Origin: Acididesulfobacillus acetoxydans
GTDB taxonomy: Bacteria > Bacillota > Desulfitobacteriia > Desulfitobacteriales > Desulfitobacteriaceae
Strand: one strand, 5' to 3'
Length of the DNA stretch: 64,000 nucleotides
Assembly: GCF_900016645.1 (NCBI RefSeq)
Contig: NZ_CDGJ01000005.1
Below are positions 33,152-41,555 of this stretch, piece after piece (position 1 is the first letter of the stretch; each line of letters begins with the position of its first letter). A program made the position numbers and the translations under genes. Under the pieces are notes generated by a model. It searched no databases. It was not told where the DNA came from and worked only from the letters and a program-made list of their open reading frames with translations.

Positions 33152-33931
33152 TCACTCGGCAAAACGCTGCACCCTCTCGATCCGGCGTGCTTTTCCGGTC
33201 TCCTCGTCCAGATCCAGGAGGACGGCATTCAATTGCATGACCCCGCCGGCAATGTCGAACTTTGCCGGCAGCTGGGTCAGGAAGCGGTTGATGACGACCT
33301 CTTTCTTAACACCGAGGACGGAGTCCCGCGGGCCGGTCATACCCACATCCGTAATGTAGGCCGTGCCCTGGGGCAAAATGCGCTCATCGGCCGTTTGCAC
33401 ATGAGTATGAGTCCCCAACACCGCACTGACTTTGCCATCCAAAAACCAGCCTAAAGCAATTTTTTCCGAGGTAGCCTCGGCGTGGAAGTCAACCAGAATC
33501 AAAGGACTCTCCTGGCGCATCAGGTTAATCAAGCGAACCGCTCCGCTGAAGGGATCGTCCAGCGCTGGAAGATAGACCCGCCCCGAAAGATTGAGAATCC
33601 CAACTTTAAAGCCGTGCAGGCGCACAAATCCATACCCTTGTCCCGGGGCCCCGGCCGGATAGTTGGCAGGCCTCACCAACCTCGCCTCACGGTCGATGAA
33701 ATCCATAATCTGCCTTTTGTCCCAGACGTGATTGCCCATGGTAAGGAAATCAATGCCTGCTCCGTAGAGCTCTTGGGCCACTTCCTTGGTCAAACCATTT
33801 CCACCCGCGGCGTTTTCGCCGTTGGCGACTGTGAATTCCACTTCGTATTGGTCTTTCACCGGTTTAAGCAAAGCCCTGATCGCTTGGCGCCCGGTTTTCC
33901 CGACAATGTCCCCTATGAACAATACGATCAT
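33152..33931 (-). CDS. ymdB: YmdB-family metallophosphoesterase
   Basis: A 259-residue member of the YmdB family, which hydrolyses cyclic nucleotides in Bacillus and affects biofilm and motility. Binuclear-metal motifs are visible: FIGDIVGKTGR, NGENAAGG, MGNHVWDKR, FHAEATSEK and GTHTHVQTAD. Start ATG 33931 behind GGAAGGGG; the longer open frame has no site. In Bacillus subtilis the order rny-ymdB-spoVS is the same. Confidence 0.93.
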   Translation of the reverse strand: MIVLFIGDIVGKTGRQAIRALLKPVKDQYEVEFTVANGENAAGGNGLTKEVAQELYGAGIDFLTMGNHVWDKRQIMDFIDREARLVRPANYPAGAPGQGYGFVRLHGFKVGILNLSGRVYLPALDDPFSGAVRLINLMRQESPLILVDFHAEATSEKIALGWFLDGKVSAVLGTHTHVQTADERILPQGTAYITDVGMTGPRDSVLGVKKEVVINRFLTQLPAKFDIAGGVMQLNAVLLDLDEETGKARRIERVQRFAE

Positions 33932-34049
33932 GAACGATTCCCCTTCCGTAACCCAGCGGCTCCGTCTTTTCCTAAAAGCAACCGATTGGCAAGCACTGCA
34001 AGGTCTTTGAACGTGTCTGTGGGCCAGGCCTCCGGACGCGTAACACCGG

Positions 34050-34577
34050 CTAATTCTTGAAAACCAAAACCCGGCCTTCGTCGCGAACCGCAACCACGTT
34101 TTTATCGATTTCGTCATCCCGCATCTTGGCCAGCAGGCGTCCGATCAGCTCCTCCTGAAAAAGCAATTCGTCTTCCGGAATGGCTCCGTCCGCATCGTCG
34201 AGAACCAGCGCCTCCCCAAACTCACACCTGAGCAAATCGACGATCAGTCCCACCTCCGTCTGAGTCATACTCTCTACATCCCTAGTCACGGTAAGCGAAT
34301 AAATATCCCCTTCGCAGCGGCTTTCCACCCCGCAGAGTGTCATAGCGCTGCCCTCCAGGCCATGAAAAGCCGCCAAAGCGAGCGGAAGTTTGTTCCTGAG
34401 TCCCTCCACTGCCTGTCCTTCCGCTCCCATGAGCAAAAAGGTAAATTTCAGAGCATGCTTCTCCTGCCAATAATATATAGAACCCACTTCAGCATAGCGC
34501 ACCAAAATCGAAATGAGCAAACCGGCCCCTTCCGGCACCTGTCTGCCGTCCTTATACTGCAAGCTCAGCGCCGCCAT
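34050..34577 (-). CDS. Uncharacterised protein between rny and ymdB
   Basis: A 175-residue acidic protein with two halves: an N-terminal alpha/beta region with YWQEKHALKFTFLLMG and a C-terminal helical part with TEVGLIVDLLRCEFGEALVLDDADG. No catalytic motif. Position between rny and ymdB suggests the same transcription unit and perhaps a role in RNA metabolism; this is inference only. ATG behind GGAGAGGG. It overlaps no other gene. Confidence 0.6.
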   Translation of the reverse strand: MAALSLQYKDGRQVPEGAGLLISILVRYAEVGSIYYWQEKHALKFTFLLMGAEGQAVEGLRNKLPLALAAFHGLEGSAMTLCGVESRCEGDIYSLTVTRDVESMTQTEVGLIVDLLRCEFGEALVLDDADGAIPEDELLFQEELIGRLLAKMRDDEIDKNVVAVRDEGRVLVFKN

Positions 34578-34712
34578 CTGTTTCCCTCTCCTTTTTCCTC
34601 TCCTTCTGCGAATTATGTAAGGTATTCGGCATCAAGCGGCAAAGTCCTTCTGGCACGTTCTGACATTTACCCGGCCTGTTTTCAGAGCCGGGAGGCAGGC
34701 GCTGCCCCGCGG

Positions 34713-34745
34713 ACGTAAAAACAGGCCCGCGGCCTGTTTTTACGT
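34713..34745 (-). terminator. rny terminator
   Basis: A long inverted repeat ACGTAAAAACAGGCC/GGCCTGTTTTTACGT 20-50 bases after the rny stop; the T-rich arm gives termination on both strands. Confidence 0.75.
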
Positions 34746-34766
34746 CTGTACTCCGCCGGCAGACTG

Positions 34767-36317
34767 CTATTTGGCATAATCCACCGCACGGGTTTCACGT
34801 ATTACAACGACTTTAATCTGTCCGGGATATTCTAACTCTTCTTCGATGCGCTTGCTAATCTCCCTGGCAATCTTGGGAGCCAAGACATCGTCGATTTTGT
34901 CGGGCTTTACAATGATGCGAATCTCGCGGCCGGCTTGAATAGCGTAGGATTTCTCCACTCCCTCAAAGGTCTCGGCAATCTCCTCCAACTTTTCCAGCCG
35001 TTTAATGTAAGCTTCCAAAGTTTCCCGCCGGGCACCCGGCCTGGCGGCCGACACCGCGTCGGCAGCCGCCACCAGCACGGCCACGACCGTTTTCGGTTCC
35101 ACGTCTCCGTGATGAGCTTCAATCGCGTGAATGACTTCCCAAGATTCTTTATACTTCTTGGCTACTTCAACCCCAATTTGGACATGAGTCCCTTCCGTGT
35201 CATGGTCAACCGCCTTGCCGATATCATGGAGCAGCCCGGCCCTCTTGGCCAGTTGGACATCCACTCCGAGTTCCGCCGCCATCAGACCCGCCAAGTAAGC
35301 GACCTCGACGGAATGTTTCAAAACGTTTTGCCCGTAACTGGTACGGAACTTCTGCCTGCCCAGCATGCGGACCAGTTCAGGATGCAAGCCATGCACCCCT
35401 GTGTCAAAGGTAGCCTGTTCTCCTTCTTCCCGGATGCGCTGTTCAACCTCTTTCTGGGCTTTCTCAACCATTTCCTCAATCCGCGCGGGATGGATGCGGC
35501 CGTCGATGATCAACTTCTCCAACGCTACCCTGGCCACTTCCCTGCGAATGGGGTCAAATCCCGAAAGAATTACCGCCTCGGGTGTATCGTCGATAATTAA
35601 ATCGATGCCCGTCAGGGTCTCCAGAGTCCGAATATTCCTTCCTTCACGCCCTATGATCCGGCCTTTCATCTCATCATTTGGAAGGGCAACCACCGATACG
35701 GTCGTCTCGGCCACATGATCCGCCGCACAGCGTTGGATAGCCAGCGCAATAATGTTCTTCGCCCGTTTCTCCGCTTCTTCTTTGGCCTTACTTTCAATAT
35801 CCTTAATCATAATAGCGGATTCATAACGCACTTCTTCTTCAACACTATGTAGAAGAATTTCCTTGGCTTCGTCCGATGTCAAGCCGGATATGCGTTCGAG
35901 CTCAGTCTGTTCCTTGGCGACCAAGTGGGACAGTTCCTCCCGCTGATGGTCAACCTCGGCTTCCTTGCGGTGCATGTTGTCTTCCTTACGTTCCAAAGAC
36001 TCCATTTTGCGATCCAGCGTCTCTTCTTTTTGCAGTAAACGCCTTTCCAAACGCTGCAGTTCGTTACGCCGTTCCCGGATCTCTTTCTCAACCTCGTTGT
36101 GCATATGCATGGTTTCTTCTTTGGCTGCAACGACGGCTTCCCGCTTTTTGGCCTCGGCCTCCGTCTGGGCAATGCCCACAATCCGTTTGGCCTCTTCCTC
36201 AGCCGAACCGATGGCTTTCTCGGCTGTGACCTTGCGCATAAACCAACCTGCCGCCACCCCGAGCACCAAACCGACAAGCAATAGTACAATAGAAATAATG
36301 ATCCCTATACTCTCCAA
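34767..36317 (-). CDS. rny: Ribonuclease Y
   Basis: The membrane-anchored endoribonuclease that starts mRNA decay in Firmicutes. Domains in order: one N-terminal membrane segment (IIISIVLLLVGLVLGVAAG), a long coiled coil (about 35-200), a KH domain (GREGRNIRTLETLTGIDLIIDD) and an HD domain (LLHDIGKAVDHDTEGTH). I start at TTG 36317, since GGGAGGTGAAATT lies upstream of it; the frame opens at 36335. About 516 aa, normal. A GACTGGT-type terminator of the recX unit lies just upstream. Confidence 0.95.
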   Translation of the reverse strand: MESIGIIISIVLLLVGLVLGVAAGWFMRKVTAEKAIGSAEEEAKRIVGIAQTEAEAKKREAVVAAKEETMHMHNEVEKEIRERRNELQRLERRLLQKEETLDRKMESLERKEDNMHRKEAEVDHQREELSHLVAKEQTELERISGLTSDEAKEILLHSVEEEVRYESAIMIKDIESKAKEEAEKRAKNIIALAIQRCAADHVAETTVSVVALPNDEMKGRIIGREGRNIRTLETLTGIDLIIDDTPEAVILSGFDPIRREVARVALEKLIIDGRIHPARIEEMVEKAQKEVEQRIREEGEQATFDTGVHGLHPELVRMLGRQKFRTSYGQNVLKHSVEVAYLAGLMAAELGVDVQLAKRAGLLHDIGKAVDHDTEGTHVQIGVEVAKKYKESWEVIHAIEAHHGDVEPKTVVAVLVAAADAVSAARPGARRETLEAYIKRLEKLEEIAETFEGVEKSYAIQAGREIRIIVKPDKIDDVLAPKIAREISKRIEEELEYPGQIKVVVIRETRAVDYAK

Positions 36318-36353
36318 AATTTCACCTCCCGCCAATAAAACTAAAATAACAAC

Positions 36354-36380
36354 AAAAAAGACTGGTTAACTCGACCAGTC
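36354..36380 (-). terminator. recX terminator
   Basis: Stem GACTGGTCGAGTTAACCAGTC followed on the minus strand by TTTTTTG, between recX and rny. Confidence 0.85.
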
Positions 36381-36541
36381 CCCCCCAAAGCAACCTTTCA
36401 AAGATATCGGGCAAACCCAATTTCCTACAAACTCTCGCTCGCTAGTTAAAACCCCCAATTTTTAGCCTAACTACGCTGAAATCTATAAGAAAAACCTTTT
36501 AAAGGTTAGCATTTACCAGAGGAGCGGTCTCTAATAACATT

Positions 36542-37033
36542 TTAATTCGGTTTGTAAAAATTGTCAAGTGCCTTCACCACGACGTCCATCGGGAAACCCC
36601 TTTGCAAAAGCTTAGCCCCGATTCTTTGCCGCGGTGAAGCGGCTGCAAGCCCCGCTCCGAAGTGTGCCTCCCCGGGGCGCCTTCGGCGTTCGGCCTTCTT
36701 TTCCTCCTCTTCCCGCAGTTTGCGGACCTGTTCGATACACAACTCCAGTTCCAGCCCCTCGGCATAGACTTCGGCCAACACTTCGTCGATCACCGCCCTG
36801 TCCACCCCCCGCCGGCTGAGAGTCAGACGCAGGCGGGCCTGCGCCCAACCATCCCGCGCGCGGGCCTGACAGTAACCGAGAGCCAAACGGCGGTCATCCA
36901 GGTAACCCCATTCTTCCAAGCGCCGCAGGGCCCCCAGGCTTTCCTCGGAAGTATAGCCCTTGCCGTCAAGGCGCTCTTGGACCTCATGGCGCGTCAGGGC
37001 CCTGCGTGAGAGAGCGTCGAGCGCTGCCTCCAA
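36542..37033 (-). CDS. recX: RecX regulatory protein
   Basis: A modulator of RecA filaments. The 163-residue protein has three RecX three-helix repeats: RRALTRHEVQERLDGKGY with LRRLEEWGYLDDRRLALGY; then GWAQARLRLTLSRRGVD; and a C-terminal RIGAKLLQRGFPMDVVVKALD. The TTG at 37033 is the only usable start in frame, but it has no clear ribosome binding site; a strong GGGAGGTGA lies about 75 bp upstream, in front of no standard start in this frame. It follows recA. Confidence 0.85.
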   Translation of the reverse strand: MEAALDALSRRALTRHEVQERLDGKGYTSEESLGALRRLEEWGYLDDRRLALGYCQARARDGWAQARLRLTLSRRGVDRAVIDEVLAEVYAEGLELELCIEQVRKLREEEEKKAERRRRPGEAHFGAGLAAASPRQRIGAKLLQRGFPMDVVVKALDNFYKPN

Positions 37034-37172
37034 AGCATCTTTTCGGGGGCCTCGGGCACAGGTTTCCTTGTTCTTGAAAGAGCCCGTCGCCGGTCACCTC
37101 CCTCACTCAAGCGGCACCCCAGTCATCAGTCAGGATTACACATCGATCGGCAGTCAGGATCACACCCCAACG

Positions 37173-38213
37173 TCAGTCTGCGTTATCCGGGTCCGCCTCC
37201 TCCTCTGCCGAAGCCGGAACCGCACTGCTGATGTTGCTTCGGATCCGTCCCTCTATTTCATTGGCAATTTCCGGGTGTTGACGCAGGAATTCCTTGACAT
37301 TCTCTTTGCCCTGTCCCAACCTCTCTCCGTTGTAGGAATACCAGGCTCCCGACTTGTTGATAATCTCCATATCCGTGCCGACATCGACGATACTGCCCTC
37401 CCGGGAAATGCCCTGTCCGTACATGATATCGAAGTCCGCCATCCTGAAGGGAGGGGCCACTTTGTTTTTGACGACCTTGACCCGTGTGCGGCTGCCCACC
37501 ATTTCCTGACCTTGCTTGAGCGTCTCCTGCCGGCGCACGTCCAGTCGGATCGTGGCGTAGAATTTTAAGGCGCGGCCGCCGGTGGTCGTCTCGGGATTAC
37601 CGAACATCACTCCGACCTTTTCCCGGATCTGGTTAATAAAAATAACGCAGGTCCGGCTCTTGCTGATGGCCCCCGTCAGCTTGCGCAGCGCCTGGGACAT
37701 CAGCCGCGCATGCAAACCGACATGGGAATCCCCCATTTCCCCTTCAATCTCGGCCCGCGGAACGAGGGCGGCCACCGAGTCGATCACAACCACGTCCACC
37801 GCTCCGCTCCGGACGAGGGCCTCGCAAATTTCCAGAGCCTGTTCGCCCGTGTCCGGTTGAGCCACCAGGAGATCGTCGATGTTTAGTCCGAGCGCCCGCG
37901 CGTAGACCGGATCCAAAGCATGTTCGGCATCGATAAAAGCGGCCACGCCCCCTGCCTTTTGTGCCTCCGCCGCAATATGCAGGGCCACGGTGGTTTTTCC
38001 CGAAGATTCGGGTCCGTAAATTTCCACCACCCTCCCCCGGGGCACTCCGCCCACGCCTAAAGCAATGTCCAGAGCCAGAGCACCGGTGGAGATCGTCTCA
38101 ACCGCCATTTTCGCCGAAGCCTCGCCCAGTTTCATAATGGACCCTTTGCCAAACTGCTTTTCAATTTGGCCCAAGGCGATATCAAGGGCTTTCAGTTTGT
38201 CAGTTCCGGACAT
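37173..38213 (-). CDS. recA: Recombinase RecA
   Basis: The homologous-recombination and SOS coprotease protein, 346 aa and full length. Walker A GPESSGKT near residue 66, the MAW/Walker B region VVVIDSVAALVPRAEIEGE and L2 with FINQIREKVGVMFGNPETT are intact; the C-terminus is acidic as usual. ATG behind GAGGAGGGATGGG. Expressed from a consensus promoter with a LexA-type box 8 bp past the -10, so it is SOS-inducible. Confidence 0.98.
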   Translation of the reverse strand: MSGTDKLKALDIALGQIEKQFGKGSIMKLGEASAKMAVETISTGALALDIALGVGGVPRGRVVEIYGPESSGKTTVALHIAAEAQKAGGVAAFIDAEHALDPVYARALGLNIDDLLVAQPDTGEQALEICEALVRSGAVDVVVIDSVAALVPRAEIEGEMGDSHVGLHARLMSQALRKLTGAISKSRTCVIFINQIREKVGVMFGNPETTTGGRALKFYATIRLDVRRQETLKQGQEMVGSRTRVKVVKNKVAPPFRMADFDIMYGQGISREGSIVDVGTDMEIINKSGAWYSYNGERLGQGKENVKEFLRQHPEIANEIEGRIRSNISSAVPASAEEEADPDNAD

Positions 38214-38247
38214 CCCATCCCTCCTCAGTTTTTCAAGACCATAAATA

Positions 38248-38295
38248 CAAACATTTGTTCGATTATATTATAATTGAATTCATACTGCTTGTCAA
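38248..38295 (-). promoter_or_regulatory. recA promoter with LexA/DinR box
   Basis: On the minus strand: TTGACA (38290-38295), exactly 17 bp, TATAAT (38267-38272), a perfect consensus. Five bases on comes CGAACAAATGTTTG (38248-38261), matching the Gram-positive SOS box CGAACRNRYGTTYC at 13 of 14 positions. The rest of 38262-38585 shows only an inverted repeat GTCCCCTCC/GGAGGGGAC without a T-run near 38466-38490. Confidence 0.92.
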
Positions 38296-38585
38296 CCCAC
38301 AATCGCTCGACAGAAAAAGCGTTACTTCGCCAACGTGCTCTCACTCTACTCCCGGAAATCGACATATCCGTCCTGAACTCGCCCAAACGTCCGCGACTCC
38401 ACAGACGGACAACCCCTGCCTGTGTTGCTGCAGTACGTCCCTATCGTTGTTACCCATAGCAATCGTCCCCTCCCTGAACAGGAGGGGACTTCTCGCGAGT
38501 AAGGTTGAATCCGTTCCGTCTTTTCCGCCGGCCCGGCTCGGAGTATAAAGCGCAAAGAAAAGTCGGCTTCTGCAGAGATTGCTCC

Positions 38586-40181
38586 TTATCTGGCTTTAGC
38601 CGGTTCCACGTTCACCTTGCGCCCTTTGATCATATTTTGGTGCATACAGCCCAGAACTCTTTGCGCATATTCTTCCGGCACTTCAACAAAAGTGAACTTG
38701 TCGTAAATATTAATCATGCCGATGATGTTACCCGGAACCCCACTTTCCTCGGCAATCCAGCGCACAATATCCTGAGGCCTGATCTGCTGGACACGCCCGA
38801 TGTTCATAAACAGGCGCACCATGCCGGCAGCGGCTCCGGTATTGCCAAAGGAGATTTCATCATCTTCCTCCCGCTGTTCCGCATCCGGACCTTCCACGGC
38901 ATACTTGAGGGCCGCGGCCGCCACTTCCATCGAATCGTATTCCTCCAGCAAGGCCCCGGCAATGGAGCGGTAAGCACCCAAATGGTTTTTCTGGATCAAT
39001 TTAATCAGCTGGTTTTTCAGGTTCTCGGCCTGCCTTTCACTGATGTCCGACAGGGAAGGCAGTTCCTGTCGGCGAATGCGAGTCTTGATCAACTGCTCTA
39101 TCAACCGGAGCTGCCGGTATTCCTTCGGCGAAATCAAAGTGATCGCCTGACCTTTGCGCCCGGCCCTCCCGGTGCGCCCGATCCTGTGCACGTAGCCTTC
39201 CGGGTCCTGGGGAATATCGAAGTTGATGACGTGAGTCACCTTATCGATATCCAGACCTCGGGCCGCCACGTCCGTCGCTACCAGGAGTTCGGTCTTCCCG
39301 TCCCGGAAACGTTTCATCACCCGATCCCGCTGCTGTTGGCTCAAATCCCCGTGTAACGCCTCGGCAAAATAACCTCTCGCCTCCAGGGCCGCTACCAGTT
39401 CATCGACACCCCGCTTGGTCCGGCAAAAAATAATTCCCTGGCCGATATCTTCCGTATCGATGATGCGGCAGAGGGCGTCCACCTTGATCTTTTCCCGCGT
39501 CTCGTAGAATACCTGATCGATAAGCGGCACCGTCAATTCGTCCCGGCTGACCGTAATGGTGTGAGGTTCCCTCATGTAGCGTTGTGCCAAACGACGGATT
39601 TCCAGGGGCATCGTAGCCGAAAACAACATCAGCTGGCGATCCTCAGCCGAGACCTCTTTAAGAATGCTTTCGATATCCTCGATAAAGCCCATATCAAGCA
39701 TCTCGTCCGCTTCATCCAGGACCACGGTCTTGACATAGGGCAGCCGCAGAGTACCGCGGTTCAAATGATCCAGCAAACGCCCCGGAGTGCCGACCACCAC
39801 TTGGCAGCCGTAACGCAGGGCCCGGATCTGCCGATCGATAGACTGTCCGCCGTAGATAGGCAGGGGCTTAATGTGCCTGTACTTGCAGATTTTCGCGATT
39901 TCTTCCGACACCTGGACAGCCAGCTCCCGGGTCGGTGTCAGAACCAGGGCTTGCACCGCCTGAAATTTAGGATTCACTTTTTCCGTGATCGGAATTCCAA
40001 AGGCCGCCGTCTTACCCGTACCTGTCTGAGCTTGCCCAATCAGGTCCACCCCGTTTAAAGCCAGGGGCAGCGCTTCTTTCTGGATCGGAGACGGTTCTTC
40101 AAAACCCATCTCCGACAATGCCTGCAACACCTGTTTGCTAAGAGTAATCTCGCCAAAAGTTTGTAACCGTTCAACCATCAT
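38586..40181 (-). CDS. DEAD-box RNA helicase
   Basis: An ATP-dependent RNA helicase of 531 aa. Q motif SPIQKEALP, I AQTGTGKT, II DEAD, III SAT, V/VI ATDVAARGLDIDKVTH and HRIGRTGRAGR are all present, then a C-terminal RNA-binding domain (AAGMVRLFMNIGRVQQI...EYAQRVLGCMHQNMI) resembling DbpA/CshA. Roles in ribosome assembly or mRNA decay are usual. The start overlaps the stop of cinA by 4 bp, so translational coupling is likely. Confidence 0.93.
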   Translation of the reverse strand: MMVERLQTFGEITLSKQVLQALSEMGFEEPSPIQKEALPLALNGVDLIGQAQTGTGKTAAFGIPITEKVNPKFQAVQALVLTPTRELAVQVSEEIAKICKYRHIKPLPIYGGQSIDRQIRALRYGCQVVVGTPGRLLDHLNRGTLRLPYVKTVVLDEADEMLDMGFIEDIESILKEVSAEDRQLMLFSATMPLEIRRLAQRYMREPHTITVSRDELTVPLIDQVFYETREKIKVDALCRIIDTEDIGQGIIFCRTKRGVDELVAALEARGYFAEALHGDLSQQQRDRVMKRFRDGKTELLVATDVAARGLDIDKVTHVINFDIPQDPEGYVHRIGRTGRAGRKGQAITLISPKEYRQLRLIEQLIKTRIRRQELPSLSDISERQAENLKNQLIKLIQKNHLGAYRSIAGALLEEYDSMEVAAAALKYAVEGPDAEQREEDDEISFGNTGAAAGMVRLFMNIGRVQQIRPQDIVRWIAEESGVPGNIIGMINIYDKFTFVEVPEEYAQRVLGCMHQNMIKGRKVNVEPAKAR

Positions 40182-41440
40182 GAAACAAAGTTCTCCTTTC
40201 CGACTGGACCAAGCAGCCGGCGCACCCAGTCCAGGGCGGCCTGCACTGTCAACTGGCGTACGGATTCCCTTTCCCCATAGAACTGGAATCTCCTCGCTTG
40301 CACGCCTTCCCTGCTCGCTAAACCAATGTAAACCAATCCCACCGGTTTCTCCGGCGTTGCCCCGTCAGGCCCCGCGATTCCTGTGGTCGAGAGCGCCAGA
40401 TCTGCATCTGTGCGCACACGGACGCCCTCTGCCATCTCCCTGGCCACCTCCTCGCTGACGGCCCCCACGGAGTCAAGGCTTTCTTGTTTGACCCCTAACA
40501 ACCCTTCTTTAACCGCGTTGGCATAACTTACGACCCCGCCTAAATAGAACCCCGAACTGCCGGGTTCCCGCGTCAATGCCGCACCCAACAATCCGCCGGT
40601 GCACGATTCCGCCGTCGCGATCCTTAAGCCCCGTTCCTTAAGCAAACGCCCGACGATCCCGACCATCGTCTCCTCGTCCCGGGCAAACACTTTGTCTCCC
40701 AGAAGGGAGCGGATCTCCCGTTCAGCCCCGTCCAAAAGGGCCAAGGCCCGATCCTTCTGCGGAGAACGGGCTACCAAGCGAATGTGCATTTCCGCCCGCT
40801 TGGCCAGCAAAGCCAGGCCGGGATCAGACCGCTGCATCAAGTCACCCAGAACTTCTTCAATAGCGGACTCACCCATGCCGAACACTTTGAGAACCCGGAC
40901 ACGCATCCGCGCCGCGTCGCGGCCCAAACGCTTCTCCAGTTCGGGCCGAACGTGGTTCTCAAACATGGGTTGCATTTCAAAGGGCGGCCCGGGCAAGATG
41001 ACAACCGTTTTCCCACCCTGCTCGATAACCGCACCAGGCGCGGTTCCGATGGGATTGGGCAGAATCTTGGCCCCGCGGGGAAAGTACGCTTGTTTCTCAT
41101 TGCCCGCCGGCATCGGACCCCTGCGCTTGGCAAAAAATGCTTTGATCTGCTCCAAGCTCGCAGGATCCAATTCCAGCCCCAAACCCAAAACTTTCGCCAC
41201 CAGTTCTTTCGTCAAGTCGTCCTTGGTAGGACCCAGACCTCCGGTGGTTACCAACAGATCACAACAACCCAGGGCCTTATGCAGAGCCGCCTCTACTCGC
41301 TCTGGGTTATCGCCCACTGTGATATGATAATCAACCTCAATGCCCAAAGAGGATAATTTTCCGGTGAGATAATGGGCGCTGGTGTTCAACGTCTGTCCGA
41401 GCAAAAGTTCCGTACCCGTCGCTAGGATCACAGCCTTCAT
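40178..41440 (-). CDS. cinA: CinA: nicotinamide-nucleotide amidase/MoCF protein
   Basis: The two-domain competence/damage-inducible protein, 420 aa. The N-terminal MoCF/COG1058 domain has LATGTELLLGQ and VTTGGLGPTKDDLT; the C-terminal PncC domain has TAESCTGGLLGAALT and SYANAVKEGLLGV. It deamidates NMN, salvaging pyridine nucleotides. In Bacillus it is also just upstream of recA. ATG behind GGAGGGTGA. Confidence 0.93.
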   Translation of the reverse strand: MKAVILATGTELLLGQTLNTSAHYLTGKLSSLGIEVDYHITVGDNPERVEAALHKALGCCDLLVTTGGLGPTKDDLTKELVAKVLGLGLELDPASLEQIKAFFAKRRGPMPAGNEKQAYFPRGAKILPNPIGTAPGAVIEQGGKTVVILPGPPFEMQPMFENHVRPELEKRLGRDAARMRVRVLKVFGMGESAIEEVLGDLMQRSDPGLALLAKRAEMHIRLVARSPQKDRALALLDGAEREIRSLLGDKVFARDEETMVGIVGRLLKERGLRIATAESCTGGLLGAALTREPGSSGFYLGGVVSYANAVKEGLLGVKQESLDSVGAVSEEVAREMAEGVRVRTDADLALSTTGIAGPDGATPEKPVGLVYIGLASREGVQARRFQFYGERESVRQLTVQAALDWVRRLLGPVGKENFVS

Positions 41441-41486
41441 ACTATTGTATCACCCTCCGTTTAAGATGCAACTTACACCTCCTAGT

Positions 41487-41545
41487 TATTTCTCTCCGGA
41501 CCAAAAGTTATTCTTTTCTGACCAAAGGTTATTCTCTTTGGACCG
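41487..41545. repeat. Degenerate tandem repeat, about 20 bp units
   Basis: Three copies of a (G)GACCAAAAGTTATTCTT-type unit in the 115-bp gap between cinA and the FtsH-like gene. No gene or clear terminator there. Confidence 0.6.
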
Positions 41546-41555
41546 AAAACGCCGT

